A stretch of 64,000 bases of DNA from Sphingobacterium sp. ML3W (GCF_029542085.1 NZ_CP107036.1:4278001-4342000); one strand, 5' to 3'; shown: positions 26,295 through 36,220, numbered from the stretch's first letter. A program made the numbers and translations. The notes: generated by a model from the sequence alone, not told the origin.

Positions 26295-26708
26295 ATGAAA
26301 GCAGTAAAATTTATATTGATCGGGATCTTATTTGGGATCATTTTATACAAATCAGAAGCAGCTTCATGGTATCGCATTTATGAGATGTTTCAGTTCCGCT
26401 CCTTCCACATGTATGGCATGATCGGTACGGCACTCGCAACAGCGATTATCATTGTACAAATTATCAAACGGGAACAGATTAAAGACAGCAATGGGATGCA
26501 GATCGCATTCCAGGCCAAAGACAAAAGTATCACACGCTATCTCGTCGGTGGCACCATTTTCGGATTGGGCTGGGCATTGTCAGGAGCTTGTCCGGGGCCT
26601 ATGTTTGCATTGATCGGCTCAGGTTATTGGACATTGGGTATTGTACTGATCTTTGCCATCCTGGGAACATGGATCTATGGTTTACTTAGACACAAGCTGC
26701 CTCATTAG
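26295..26708 (+). CDS. YeeE/YedE-family (DUF6691-type) transporter, second half
   Basis: A 137-residue membrane protein with about four helices and the matching cysteine motif LSGACPGPMFALIGSG (near residue 98). Together with the preceding gene it forms the two-part YeeE/YedE unit. Start and preceding stop abut directly, implying translational coupling. Confidence 0.88.
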   Translation: MKAVKFILIGILFGIILYKSEAASWYRIYEMFQFRSFHMYGMIGTALATAIIIVQIIKREQIKDSNGMQIAFQAKDKSITRYLVGGTIFGLGWALSGACPGPMFALIGSGYWTLGIVLIFAILGTWIYGLLRHKLPH

Positions 26709-26766
26709 GCCGACAATAGACGATCATGAGTCTGTGGGTGTAACGATAGCATTTGATTTAGCAAAA

Positions 26767-27582
26767 ATGGAACTACTATTTATAATTGGCTTTTTATTGG
26801 CGATATTGGTTGGGCTATCAATGGGTTTGATGGGGAGTGGCGGCAGTATTTTAACACTACCGATCTTCGTATACCTATTTCATATTGAGCCCCAATATGC
26901 GCTTGATTATTCCCTGTTTTCCATTGGAATACTGGCCATAATCGGCTCAATTAAACCCCTGACTAGAGGCGAGATAGATCTAAAAACTACAGCATTCTTT
27001 TTGGTTCCGTCTTTACTGTCGGTCTATTTGACCAAGCGCCACCTGTTGGCTGCCATACCAGCGCAATTTCATCTTGCGGAAATAGCGATCTCCAGAAATC
27101 ATGTTATTATGCTGCTGTTTTCGATTGTTATCCTGATTTCCGCTCTAGCAATGATCTGCAGAAGGAAAAAGGTCGCAATACCTGCTGTCACGATGCATAT
27201 TGGTCAAGTCCTCAAAATAATTATCGCGGGTCTGCTTGTCGGCGTCATGACTGGACTTGTCGGTGCCGGAGGCGGCTTTATTATTGTACCATCATTGGTG
27301 CTCCTTTTGGGAATTCCATTAAAACAGGCTATCGCAACATCGCTATTCATCATCGGGTTAAACGCGTCCTTTGGTCTGGTTGCAAACTACCAGCTATTAA
27401 ACCACATGAATTGGCCGATATTGCTTACTTTTACGTTAATCACTTTAATAGGCCTTCAGATTGGCTCCAAATGGAAAGACAAATTGGAGGTGGTACGACT
27501 ACAGGGGATCTTTGGTTATTTCCTGATCAGTATCGGTATCCTAATTCTTACTTTCGAAATCATTCAATTCGTAAATCACTAA
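26767..27582 (+). CDS. TSUP-family sulfite/sulfur-compound exporter (TauE/SafE)
   Basis: A 271-residue inner-membrane protein with about eight helices in two repeats, each containing the family G-rich motif (GLSMGLMGSGGSILTLP near the start and GLVGAGGGFIIVPSLVLLLG in the second half). I start at MELLFIIGF; the longer open frame overlaps the preceding gene and has no coding character. Between the YeeE pair and the sulfur oxidase, its likely job is removal of sulfite. Confidence 0.88.
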   Translation: MELLFIIGFLLAILVGLSMGLMGSGGSILTLPIFVYLFHIEPQYALDYSLFSIGILAIIGSIKPLTRGEIDLKTTAFFLVPSLLSVYLTKRHLLAAIPAQFHLAEIAISRNHVIMLLFSIVILISALAMICRRKKVAIPAVTMHIGQVLKIIIAGLLVGVMTGLVGAGGGFIIVPSLVLLLGIPLKQAIATSLFIIGLNASFGLVANYQLLNHMNWPILLTFTLITLIGLQIGSKWKDKLEVVRLQGIFGYFLISIGILILTFEIIQFVNH

Positions 27583-27594
27583 AAATCATATATT

Positions 27595-28992
27595 ATGTTT
27601 TTTCAACATATTTTCGAGTCATCATTAGCACATTCAAGTTATTTAATTGGCTGTCAAGCCAAAGGTGTTGCCCTAGTAATTGACCCCAAAAGAGATGTCG
27701 ATACTTACTTAGAGATTGCAGCAAAAAACAATTTAAAAATTACACATATTGCCGAAACACATATCCATGCTGATTATCTCTCCGGAACATTGGAATTAGC
27801 TGAACTAACAGGCGCCCAATGTTACCTTTCCGACGAAGGGGGCGAAGATTGGCAATATGAGTTTCCCCATATCGGATTAAAAGACGGTGATCAGATCCAT
27901 CTTGGAAATCTAATTTTTAAGGTACTCCATACCCCTGGACATACTCCTGAGAGCCTTAGTTTTGTTTTAATTGATACGCCGGCAACAATGGATCCGGTGA
28001 TGATATTTACAGGTGATTTTGTATTTGTTGGAGACATTGGCCGTCCAGATCTTTTGGAGAATGCCGCTGGACTCATTGGTACCAAGGAAGTTGGTGCACA
28101 GCAGATGTTTAAGTCTTTACAGCATTTTTTGACACTACCCGATTATATTCAGGTATGGCCTGCCCATGGCGCTGGATCAGCATGTGGTAAAGCATTGGGT
28201 GCTGTACCTAGTTCAACCGTTGGTTATGAACGGATACGCAACTGGGCATTTCAATATCAAAATAATGAAAGTGATTTTGTTGCGGAACTTTTAGATGGAC
28301 AGCCTGAGCCGCCGCGCTATTTTGCTATGATGAAGAAACTTAACAAAATTATGCGCCCGCTACAAACAAGTGTGCCTCTGTACACCAAACTTTCGATGGA
28401 AGAGTTCACTAGACTGTATCTGTCAGGCACCACGGTTATTGATACACGACATAAATTTGATTTTGCGAAAGGTTATCTTCCCAACAGTATCAACATACAA
28501 CATAATCGGACATTCAATACCTGGGCCGGCTGGATACTGGATTACACAAAGCCATTTATTCTTATCATGGATGAAAACGAACAGGACGAAATTGCACGTA
28601 AGTTAATGCGCATTGGTCTTGACAATGTTGTCGGATATATTACAGCTGATGCCATTCCTCAATTGGGAATTTCTTTGGAACAACAACAGCTTATCGGATT
28701 CCAGGAAATGAATGATGCCCTTGAAAATCCCAACGTTCAGATTCTAGATGTAAGGAATACAGCCGAATTTACTGCAGGGCATCTACCACATGCCACACAT
28801 CTCTTTGTTGGAACAATTGAAGACAATCTAGACAAAATTGATCGCACAAAAGAATTATACCTACATTGTCAATCTGGGGACAGGGCGACAATTGCAGCCT
28901 CGATCTTAGCTAAAAATGGAATTAAAGACATTAAAATATATAGTGCGTCCATCAATGACTGGAAAGCAAAAGGTGGTCTATTAGTTAAATAG
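27595..28992 (+). CDS. Metallo-beta-lactamase-fold protein with two rhodanese domains (persulfide dioxygenase type)
   Basis: A 465-residue fusion. Residues 1-245 are an MBL fold with metal motif THIHADYLSG, GHTPESLSF and DFVFVGDIGRPD, as in ETHE1/CstB-type enzymes that oxidise protein or glutathione persulfides. Two rhodanese domains follow. The first (about 265-350) lacks an active-site cysteine. The second (about 370-460) has it in HCQSGDR. Expected products are sulfite/thiosulfate, matching the exporter upstream. The exact substrate is inferred. Confidence 0.9.
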   Translation: MFFQHIFESSLAHSSYLIGCQAKGVALVIDPKRDVDTYLEIAAKNNLKITHIAETHIHADYLSGTLELAELTGAQCYLSDEGGEDWQYEFPHIGLKDGDQIHLGNLIFKVLHTPGHTPESLSFVLIDTPATMDPVMIFTGDFVFVGDIGRPDLLENAAGLIGTKEVGAQQMFKSLQHFLTLPDYIQVWPAHGAGSACGKALGAVPSSTVGYERIRNWAFQYQNNESDFVAELLDGQPEPPRYFAMMKKLNKIMRPLQTSVPLYTKLSMEEFTRLYLSGTTVIDTRHKFDFAKGYLPNSINIQHNRTFNTWAGWILDYTKPFILIMDENEQDEIARKLMRIGLDNVVGYITADAIPQLGISLEQQQLIGFQEMNDALENPNVQILDVRNTAEFTAGHLPHATHLFVGTIEDNLDKIDRTKELYLHCQSGDRATIAASILAKNGIKDIKIYSASINDWKAKGGLLVK

Positions 28993-28999
28993 CCTGCTG

Positions 29000-29040
29000 A
29001 ATAAAATAGCTCCAGAAATAAATCCTGGAGCTATTTTATT
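29000..29040. terminator. Bidirectional terminator between convergent genes
   Basis: A perfect 16-bp stem (29000-29015 with 29025-29040) with a 9-nt loop. T-rich on both sides, it serves the sulfur operon and the convergent membrane-protein gene. Confidence 0.85.
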
Positions 29041-29069
29041 TTTACATGATTTCAGTCATTCCGCTGCTT

Positions 29070-29927
29070 CTATAAGCTATTCCTGTTAATTCGTAGGAAT
29101 TCAATGACCTCATCTTTCTTTTCTTCCATCTTCCCTTTCTTCTCCACAAATTGATGATTATAGATGGTCAGATATTGATGGTCATCGGTATCTGATTCAT
29201 AAACTTCGGCAGTCGCAAAAGAAAAATGCTCTTCTTCATCGGAGAGATGATCATAGACATAGGCAAAATCATGATTGGCCAATGCGTTCGCCATCGTATC
29301 TTTGTCCTCAACAAATTTTAATCTTCCCGGCAAAATCCGTTTGCTCATCCAGATCTCATCTTTCTCTGAAAAAGGATAAATGGTAATACCTCGAAAAGCC
29401 ATGATGATTGGCGTAATAAGGATAATTGCCATTTCGATCCCCCACACTACCCAAAGCATCGCTCCAGAAACAGGTGATTTCTTCAATGTAAATGTACCCA
29501 CCTCATTTAACCCCTGTAGTGCCTCCCAGATAAAAGATGGATGCATAAAAAACGCTTTAAAGCCTTCTAGGCTAAAAGAAGATTTCACCCAGGTGTCTCC
29601 ACCCATGGTGCCTTCAGCATTATACATCAACGAAACAAACAAAGCCCACTGTGCATAAAAACCAACTATAGCAACGATCAATGTGATGATAATCGCAACA
29701 CCTTTATTCCTGAGTTTCCATTGTTTGAAACAAAAATTAAGCAGATAAAACAGTCCTGCTCCAAATCCAAGTGTGATAAAGACATTAAAATAGACAATCG
29801 GAATAAACCACTGTAAGGCGATATAGACAATTGCCAAAATAATTGATCCTACAATACCTAACACAAGCGAACCGATTAATGCGAAAGCAGGCACCTTCCC
29901 CGAAGGCTTATAATACAGATTTTCCAT
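29070..29927 (-). CDS. Multi-pass membrane protein, function unknown
   Basis: A 285-residue protein (start at MENLYYKPSGKVP; a longer frame of 20 codons is unlikely). It has about four membrane helices (near 14-45, 48-68, 75-100 and 165-190 approximately) and a soluble charged C-terminal domain of about 90 residues rich in Asp/Glu/Lys. No family motif recognised. It is monocistronic. Confidence 0.75.
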   Translation of the reverse strand: MENLYYKPSGKVPAFALIGSLVLGIVGSIILAIVYIALQWFIPIVYFNVFITLGFGAGLFYLLNFCFKQWKLRNKGVAIIITLIVAIVGFYAQWALFVSLMYNAEGTMGGDTWVKSSFSLEGFKAFFMHPSFIWEALQGLNEVGTFTLKKSPVSGAMLWVVWGIEMAIILITPIIMAFRGITIYPFSEKDEIWMSKRILPGRLKFVEDKDTMANALANHDFAYVYDHLSDEEEHFSFATAEVYESDTDDHQYLTIYNHQFVEKKGKMEEKKDEVIEFLRINRNSL

Positions 29928-30075
29928 AAATTTATTTGTAATATTTGTTAACTCAATAGATAAATTTTCTAACCAAAACCAAGCCAATTATTAATAATCA
30001 AATCGCTTTTCGTCAAGATTTGATGACATTTATCTGGATTGGGCTGATTAATCGGCATTTCTTGAGACAATTTTG

Positions 30076-30083
30076 TAAGTTTG
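30076..30083 (+). promoter_or_regulatory. Candidate -7 element of the M1 peptidase gene
   Basis: TAAGTTTG ends 4 nt before the ATG, so the predicted transcription start lies at or just inside the start codon (leaderless). No good -33 box. Confidence 0.4.
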
Positions 30084-30087
30084 GAAC

Positions 30088-31965
30088 ATGAAAATCAAAA
30101 TATTGTCCTTTCTAGCACTTATATGTGTCATAAATATTGGGGGACAGGAAGTAAAGGCCCAGAGAAAAGGATTCTGGCAGCAGAAGGTTGACTATACAAT
30201 GAATGTCAACGTGGATGAAAAAGCTTATCAATATGATGGAAAAATGGCTTTGAAATATAGCAACAATTCAGGCCAATCCTTAAAAAAAGTCTATTTTCAT
30301 TTATATTTTAACGCTTTCCAACCAGGATCAATGATGGATTACCGGTTGAAAAATATCAGCGATCCAGATAAGCGAATGGTATCAAATATTGGCACCAAAG
30401 AAAAACCAATATTGCAAAGCCGTATCGAAACCTTACAACCTAACCAGATCGGTTACCAAAAAATCAAAAGCCTCAGCATGAATGGGGTCAATACAAGCTA
30501 TAAGATTGATGGTACCATACTAGAAGTCACCCTACCCACTGCGATCCAGGACGGAGAAACAGCTAATTTTAATATAGAATGGACTGCACAGGTACCTGAA
30601 CAGATCCGGAGGTCAGGCCGCAATTCGGCAGAAGGCGTAGCGCTTTCTATGGCACAATGGTATCCGAAGATGGCACAATTCGATGAATTTGGCTGGCATC
30701 TCGATGAATATATCGGTCGTGAGTTTATAGCGCCTTTCGGCAACTTTGACGTCACTATACACCTCAACAAGAATTATGTTGTCGGTGCATCAGGTGTTCT
30801 TCAAAACCCAGATGAGGTAAAAGGCTATCAGGCAAAAGCCAAAGTAAAAGCCAACAATGGTAAGGCTACATGGCATTACAAAGCCCAAAATATCCATGAT
30901 TTTGTATGGGCGGCGGATCCCAAATTTGTGGTAGACTCAGCTTCCAGCAAAAATGGAATAAAAGTTTATACGGTCTATCTCCCAACCGACAAGGAAGTTA
31001 TATCAAATTGGAAAACAGCCCTGGGTCTATCTACCGAATTTTTCGATTTTTGCAGTGCTAAGTTTGGTACGTACCCATGGCCAACTTACACCATCATCCA
31101 AGGCGGTGACGGTGGTATGGAATATGGAACAGCAACCTTAATTACTGGAGGCCGTAATCTGAAAAGCCTTGTTGGTGTTATCTTCCACGAATCTGCTCAC
31201 TCCTGGTACCAACATTTATTTGGAATCAATGAAACCGTAGATGAGTGGTTTGACGAAGGATTTACTTCCTATGTGGAAGAATTGGCGATGCAGCATCTCT
31301 TCGAAAAACGAGGAGCCATTGCATCCAATCCACTTATCGATGCCTATCGAGCTTATTATAAATTAGCGCTTTCAGGCAAGGAAGAGCCGATGAGCCTACT
31401 TGCGGATTATTACAATACGAATTATGGGTATAGTAATGAAGCTTACAATAAGGGTGCTGTGCTAGCGGAACAATTAGGCTATATTATCGGTCAGGAAAAT
31501 CTAGAGAAAACATTTTTGAAATTCTACGACATCTGGAAATTCAAACATCCTACACCTAATGATTTCAAGCGTGTTGCAGAGGATGTATCCGGAATAAACC
31601 TAAAATGGTATTTCAATTTGTTCATCAATACGACACGCCAAATTGATTATGCAATTGGCCATGTAACTGATTCAGAAATTCAACTGCTCAATAAATCAAA
31701 CTTTGCGATGCCACTCGATATACTTGTAGAATATCAAGATGGAAGCAAAGAGCTATTTTACATTCCTTTACGTGAAATGCGCGGTGAAAAACCGGAGGAA
31801 AATTTTGAGATCTATAAGGGTATAAAACGCACTATACTAAAGGATTGGTTCTGGACGAACCCTGAATATAAAATTTCAGTCAATAAGGCACCAAAAACAA
31901 TCACAATAGATCCATCGCTGCGACTTGCGGATGTGGAATCAGCAAACAATAGCCTTACACGCTAA
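30088..31965 (+). CDS. Exported M1-family zinc metallopeptidase
   Basis: A gluzincin aminopeptidase, secreted to the periplasm (signal peptide ends near VKAQR, residue 25). The metal site is HESAHSWYQ followed by the glutamate in WFDEGFTSYVEELA; the exopeptidase motif appears as GGMEYGT. At 625 aa it has N-terminal beta-saddle, catalytic and short C-terminal parts but not the long C-terminal helical domain of PepN. Likely role is degradation of extracytoplasmic peptides. Confidence 0.93.
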   Translation: MKIKILSFLALICVINIGGQEVKAQRKGFWQQKVDYTMNVNVDEKAYQYDGKMALKYSNNSGQSLKKVYFHLYFNAFQPGSMMDYRLKNISDPDKRMVSNIGTKEKPILQSRIETLQPNQIGYQKIKSLSMNGVNTSYKIDGTILEVTLPTAIQDGETANFNIEWTAQVPEQIRRSGRNSAEGVALSMAQWYPKMAQFDEFGWHLDEYIGREFIAPFGNFDVTIHLNKNYVVGASGVLQNPDEVKGYQAKAKVKANNGKATWHYKAQNIHDFVWAADPKFVVDSASSKNGIKVYTVYLPTDKEVISNWKTALGLSTEFFDFCSAKFGTYPWPTYTIIQGGDGGMEYGTATLITGGRNLKSLVGVIFHESAHSWYQHLFGINETVDEWFDEGFTSYVEELAMQHLFEKRGAIASNPLIDAYRAYYKLALSGKEEPMSLLADYYNTNYGYSNEAYNKGAVLAEQLGYIIGQENLEKTFLKFYDIWKFKHPTPNDFKRVAEDVSGINLKWYFNLFINTTRQIDYAIGHVTDSEIQLLNKSNFAMPLDILVEYQDGSKELFYIPLREMRGEKPEENFEIYKGIKRTILKDWFWTNPEYKISVNKAPKTITIDPSLRLADVESANNSLTR

Positions 31966-32028
31966 TCCAAATATCGAAAGTAAACATTAGAGCAGATTGC
32001 TATAATAATCTGCTTTCGAGGTACGCAT

Positions 32029-32068
32029 AAGCCCCAATAAATCGGAATTTATTGGGGCTTATTTTTTT
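32029..32068 (+). terminator. Terminator of the M1 peptidase gene
   Basis: A perfect 14-bp stem (32029-32042 with 32047-32060), a 4-nt loop and a T-rich tail on the plus strand. A weaker 8-bp hairpin lies just before it (31991-32014). Confidence 0.85.
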
Positions 32069-32108
32069 CAGTCTGCCTCGGATGAAGGGTGCGCTGTTAT
32101 CCTATATA

Positions 32109-33230
32109 CTATCCCTTCAACGGAATAACCATATTCCAGGTCCGTTCAAATTGATAAGACTCGGACCCATCTCCTGTAGCCGCAAAAAGATGTGTCGGTT
32201 TTCCATTTTCAAATAATAAAAACGGCCGTTCAAAATTGGCTTGATGACTGACAGTACCATCATTCCAACGGATCGTCTTGGAATAGGCTTTGACGGCTTT
32301 TGACAGATGCCAATCGATTCCATCTTTCGAATATGCATGGATACCGCCCCCCTCTTCCCCACAGATTTTGCCATAGCGATCTTTCATAATCAATTCAAAA
32401 TGCTGACCATTATGCCATACGAAAGGATCTTCTACATCATTTTCATGATTTTGATCGGTATGGAAAGAAAAAATAGGTTTATCAGACAAACGATGATATG
32501 GCCCCAAGAACGAATCAGCTTGCGCTGCCCCCAATAGCAAAGGGGGATTATAATTCACAGGTGATGATTTATAGATCAGATATACCTTTCCATCTGGCAA
32601 AACAACCGGAGAAGGATTGGATGTTATGGAAGTATCCCATTCACCCTGCCTCGGATTCAAAATGGGCTGATCGACGCGCTTCCAAGGACCTGATATCGAC
32701 TTTGAATAGGCCATCCCGATACGTTTATGCATCCAGGCTTTCTGCCCCAGTCCCGATTCCCAAACATTCTCGGAATAACTAGGATTGGGCTCGTCATAAT
32801 TGTTTCCAAAATAATAAAGCACATAATAGTCACCGTTTTTAACGATCCGAGGATTGTGAGTTGTACAACCATCAAAATACTTTTTCCCACGGGCAGGCAA
32901 TACCACTTCTACAAATTCATAAGGCCCCTCTGGTGTATCAGCAATCGCACGCACCACTTCGGAATTGGTCACCCAATTACCAAAGCCATATTTTTTGCTC
33001 CAGCGTGAAGCAAACATATGATATCTACCATCTTCCCCCTTAATCACTGAAGGATCCCATATCCAATAATCCGCCATCGCAAATCCACCTCCTTTTGGTG
33101 CTGGGAGCAACTTATCGATAAATGCTTCTTCATACTGATTATCCACAGCAAATCCTTGCTGTGAAAGCAGTAGCATACTCGATGCACCAATGACATTTTT
33201 TAGAAAGTCACGACGGGAAGATATTTTCAT
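32109..33230 (-). CDS. Tat-exported glycoside hydrolase-like protein (GH43/GH117-type beta-propeller)
   Basis: A 373-residue protein. The start at MKISSRRDFLKNVIG gives a textbook twin-arginine signal (SRRDFLK at residues 5-11). The mature part shows repeated blade signatures of five-bladed propeller glycosidases: WIWDPSVIKGEDGRYHMFAS, HNPRIVKNGDYYVLYYFG, SNPSPVVLPDGKVYLIYKS and VEDPFVWHNGQHFELIMKD. The acidic residues in DPS and EDPF are candidates for the catalytic pair. Substrate unknown; no other glycan genes are adjacent. It also shows that Tat signals are used in this genome. Confidence 0.85.
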   Translation of the reverse strand: MKISSRRDFLKNVIGASSMLLLSQQGFAVDNQYEEAFIDKLLPAPKGGGFAMADYWIWDPSVIKGEDGRYHMFASRWSKKYGFGNWVTNSEVVRAIADTPEGPYEFVEVVLPARGKKYFDGCTTHNPRIVKNGDYYVLYYFGNNYDEPNPSYSENVWESGLGQKAWMHKRIGMAYSKSISGPWKRVDQPILNPRQGEWDTSITSNPSPVVLPDGKVYLIYKSSPVNYNPPLLLGAAQADSFLGPYHRLSDKPIFSFHTDQNHENDVEDPFVWHNGQHFELIMKDRYGKICGEEGGGIHAYSKDGIDWHLSKAVKAYSKTIRWNDGTVSHQANFERPFLLFENGKPTHLFAATGDGSESYQFERTWNMVIPLKG

Positions 33231-33472
33231 AAGATTGGTTTTTTGATTATATAAAATGAATCTGATCATCAAGATAGAAAATAACTCCTTTGTTGTCAAA
33301 CTCTTTATCTCCTATTTTTAAAAGACTATTTCTAAAAATAACCCCATTCAACATCGACGTGACATAACACGGGGTTTTGCTCGCCAATATAAAACATCCA
33401 AAAGGATAGGGAAAACGACTTCCCAAGTGGAAGAAAAAATGTGAATAAACTCCGAAGTTGGTCCAGTGTTGG

Positions 33473-33480
33473 TATATTTG
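33473..33480 (+). promoter_or_regulatory. Candidate -7 element of hemW
   Basis: TATATTTG ends 5 nt before the hemW ATG at 33486; the predicted mRNA start coincides with the start codon. Confidence 0.4.
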
Positions 33481-33485
33481 TAGCC

Positions 33486-34613
33486 ATGATTTACATCCAT
33501 ATCCCATTCTGCAAACAGGCTTGTCATTATTGTGATTTCCATTTTAGTACTTCACTACAATACAAGACCGAAATGGTTAACGCCCTTTTGCGAGAAATAG
33601 AACTTAGGTCACCCTATTTGGAAGACAGAAAAGTTGAATCCATCTATTTTGGTGGTGGGACGCCCTCACTATTGGAGGCGGACGAAATCTCAAGGATCAT
33701 TGATGCTGTTGCCAAACAATTTGACATCAGTAATCATGCTGAAATCACGTTGGAAGCTAATCCAGATGACCTCAGTGCTGCAAAAGTGAATGCATTAAGA
33801 TCAACTTCCGTGAATAGGTTCAGTATAGGAGTACAGTCTTTTTTCGAGGAAGATCTGAAATGGATGAATCGGGCGCATACCAGACAGGAAGCATCCGCAG
33901 CAATCATGCGTGTACAAGATGCAGGATTTGAGAATATCACCTGTGATCTTATTTATGGCTACCCCCTGTTGACCGATGAAAAATGGCGCTACAATATGCA
34001 ACAACTGATCGATTATGCAATCCCCCATATTTCGTCTTATTCAATGACCGTTGAAGCCAAAACAGCACTAGATCATTTTATCAAGAAGGGCATGAGTCCT
34101 GCCATTGATTCAGATCAGGCAGCCGATCAGATGAATCTGCTGATCGAAACATTGAAAGGTGCGGGCTATGAACAATATGAAATTTCCAATTTTGCTAAAA
34201 ATGGTTTATATGCACGTCATAATACAAACTATTGGAAAGGCAAGCATTATCTAGGTATCGGCCCTTCGGCCCATTCATTCAATGGTCATTCCAGATCTTG
34301 GAATATTGCCAATAACGCCAAGTATATCGGCTCGATACAAACCAACCAGCTCCCCTTGGAGATCGAGTATCTATCTGTTCGCGATCAGATTAACGAGTGT
34401 ATTATGACCTCACTGCGCACCATGTGGGGCCTTGATCTGGAACTGTTAGAAAAGAATTTTGATTACACTATTAAAAGCAAGATAATAGAAGATGCCACAT
34501 CATTTCTCGAGCAGCAGCAATTAATTTTAGACAATAATAAATTAAAATTAACAGATTCTGGTAAATTAATGGCAGACCATATCATGTCCGAATTATTTAT
34601 TATTGAAAATTAA
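33486..34613 (+). CDS. hemW: Radical-SAM heme chaperone HemW
   Basis: HemN-like protein that binds and transfers heme rather than oxidising coproporphyrinogen. The start MIYIHIPFCKQACHYCDF carries the cluster motif in the C-x3-C-x2-C form, typical for HemW and located at the very N-terminus as expected. GGGTPSLL and the HemN C-terminal domain (about 300-370) follow. At 375 aa the length fits. A 15-codon upstream extension of the frame is rejected because it covers the promoter. Confidence 0.92.
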   Translation: MIYIHIPFCKQACHYCDFHFSTSLQYKTEMVNALLREIELRSPYLEDRKVESIYFGGGTPSLLEADEISRIIDAVAKQFDISNHAEITLEANPDDLSAAKVNALRSTSVNRFSIGVQSFFEEDLKWMNRAHTRQEASAAIMRVQDAGFENITCDLIYGYPLLTDEKWRYNMQQLIDYAIPHISSYSMTVEAKTALDHFIKKGMSPAIDSDQAADQMNLLIETLKGAGYEQYEISNFAKNGLYARHNTNYWKGKHYLGIGPSAHSFNGHSRSWNIANNAKYIGSIQTNQLPLEIEYLSVRDQINECIMTSLRTMWGLDLELLEKNFDYTIKSKIIEDATSFLEQQQLILDNNKLKLTDSGKLMADHIMSELFIIEN

Positions 34614-34718
34614 CAATAAAACAGCCAATAAAATTATCAAAACAACAATAGTAAGCGTCTTTTGATTTCAATAATTACGAAAATGAAAATCAAATCGCTT
34701 TTTTAGTTCTGTTTGTAC

Positions 34719-34726
34719 TATGTTTG
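34719..34726 (+). promoter_or_regulatory. Candidate -7 element of the GAPDH gene
   Basis: TATGTTTG, 25 bp before the ATG at 34752; predicts a leader of about 19 nt and supports the shorter start. Confidence 0.45.
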
Positions 34727-34751
34727 CAACATAATCTATTATAAAAATATT

Positions 34752-36200
34752 ATGTTACATAGTCCTTCTTTTGATCTAGAAATCAAAAGTTACAGAGAAC
34801 AGCAAAATGCAGCTATTGAACTGATTCAAATCATTAGTAATCTTTGGTATAACCAGGCTATTGAGCTCGTTCTGTTCAGAGAGCAGCTGGTTGATGAAAA
34901 AGTAAGTGTGATTCTCAACCACCTCCGGGAAAGTACTATCCTTTCCGGCAATATACTGACCATATTTGATCTATTGAATCTTGCTCGTGTATTGGAAAAA
35001 TCAAATCTAGCTCCCGCTCGAATTGATATCGGTAAACTTGCAACTAAAGCCACAAACGACCAGATCAATGCGGAGGATTTGTCTTCTTTTATTTTCAATG
35101 AATTAGAGGGAATCACCGAGTGGCAGGAATTAACACCCCGTGATGTTGTACTCTATGGTTTCGGTCGTATTGGCCGTCTACTCGCACGCGAACTCATTAA
35201 TAAATCGGGTTCTGGCAAGCAACTTCGTCTACGCGCAATAGTCACTAGGGACCCTAACGATGCCAAATCATTGCTTAAAAGGGCTGCTCTTTTGAAAAGT
35301 GACTCCATACATGGGGAATTTGAGGGTGAAGTTTATACAGATCCTGAAAAAAATGCACTAATTATTAATGGGATCACGGTCAACGTCATCTCTGCTAAGC
35401 AACCTGAAGATATTGATTATACAACATACGACATCAATAATGCTTTGGTTATTGATAATACAGGTGCCTTTCGTGATGAAAAAGAACTTGCACGCCATTT
35501 AGCCTCTAAAGGCGCTTCCCAAGTATTGTTGACGGCACCTGGCAAAGGAGTACCCAACATTGTCTATGGTGTAAACGAAAACACGATAGATCTGGAAGAA
35601 CATGCTATTTTTTCAGCAGCCTCCTGTACCACAAATGCTATTGCGCCAGTTTTGGCCGTCCTCGAAGAGAAAATAGGTATCCTGAAAGGTCATATAGAAA
35701 CTATCCATTCCTATACGAATGATCAAAATCTGGTAGATAATATGCACAAAAAATCCAGAAGAGGTCGTGCTGCCGCTTTGAACATGGTCATTACGGAGAC
35801 TGGGGCGGGAAGTGCTGTTTCAAAAGTCCTCCCGCCATTAACAGGCAAACTCACTTCCAACGCAATCCGGGTACCTGTCCCTAATGGGTCTTTAGCCATA
35901 TTAAATTTAGAATTGACATCAGCCATATCTTGGGAACAAATAAACACACTCTTAAAAACGAGTGCATTGGAAGGCAATCTTGTCGAACAGATTAAATTCT
36001 CAAGCAATGATGAGCTTGTATCTACCGATATTATAGGTACAACAGCAGCCGCTGTCATTGATGGACCAGCAACCATTGTTTCAGCTGATGGTAAAAATAT
36101 TGTACTCTATGTATGGTATGATAATGAGTATGGTTATTCCCATCAAGTTATGCGTTTATCGCGGCATATTGCAGGTGTAAGAAGATATACGTACTATTAA
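34752..36200 (+). CDS. Glyceraldehyde-3-phosphate dehydrogenase, long form
   Basis: NAD(P)-dependent GAPDH. The catalytic domain starts near residue 120 (VLYGFGRIGRLLARELI) and carries the active-site cysteine in SAASCTTN (about Cys292). The last segment VWYDNEYGYSHQVMRL is conserved. The protein has about 120 extra N-terminal helical residues, giving 482 aa instead of about 335; such long GAPDHs form a known separate clade, often acting beside a standard glycolytic GapA. The extension's role is unknown. Followed by a strong terminator. Confidence 0.93.
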   Translation: MLHSPSFDLEIKSYREQQNAAIELIQIISNLWYNQAIELVLFREQLVDEKVSVILNHLRESTILSGNILTIFDLLNLARVLEKSNLAPARIDIGKLATKATNDQINAEDLSSFIFNELEGITEWQELTPRDVVLYGFGRIGRLLARELINKSGSGKQLRLRAIVTRDPNDAKSLLKRAALLKSDSIHGEFEGEVYTDPEKNALIINGITVNVISAKQPEDIDYTTYDINNALVIDNTGAFRDEKELARHLASKGASQVLLTAPGKGVPNIVYGVNENTIDLEEHAIFSAASCTTNAIAPVLAVLEEKIGILKGHIETIHSYTNDQNLVDNMHKKSRRGRAAALNMVITETGAGSAVSKVLPPLTGKLTSNAIRVPVPNGSLAILNLELTSAISWEQINTLLKTSALEGNLVEQIKFSSNDELVSTDIIGTTAAAVIDGPATIVSADGKNIVLYVWYDNEYGYSHQVMRLSRHIAGVRRYTYY

Positions 36201-36220
36201 AATCCAATTTTCTATATAAA

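Noticed and set aside
26653..26766. An earlier start for the TSUP exporter overlapping the preceding transporter gene
   Set aside because: The extra 38 codons overlap the upstream coding sequence in another frame and lack coding or membrane character.
33441..33485. An upstream start that would lengthen HemW by 15 codons
   Set aside because: The extra bases contain the -7 element, and family members begin right before the cluster motif.
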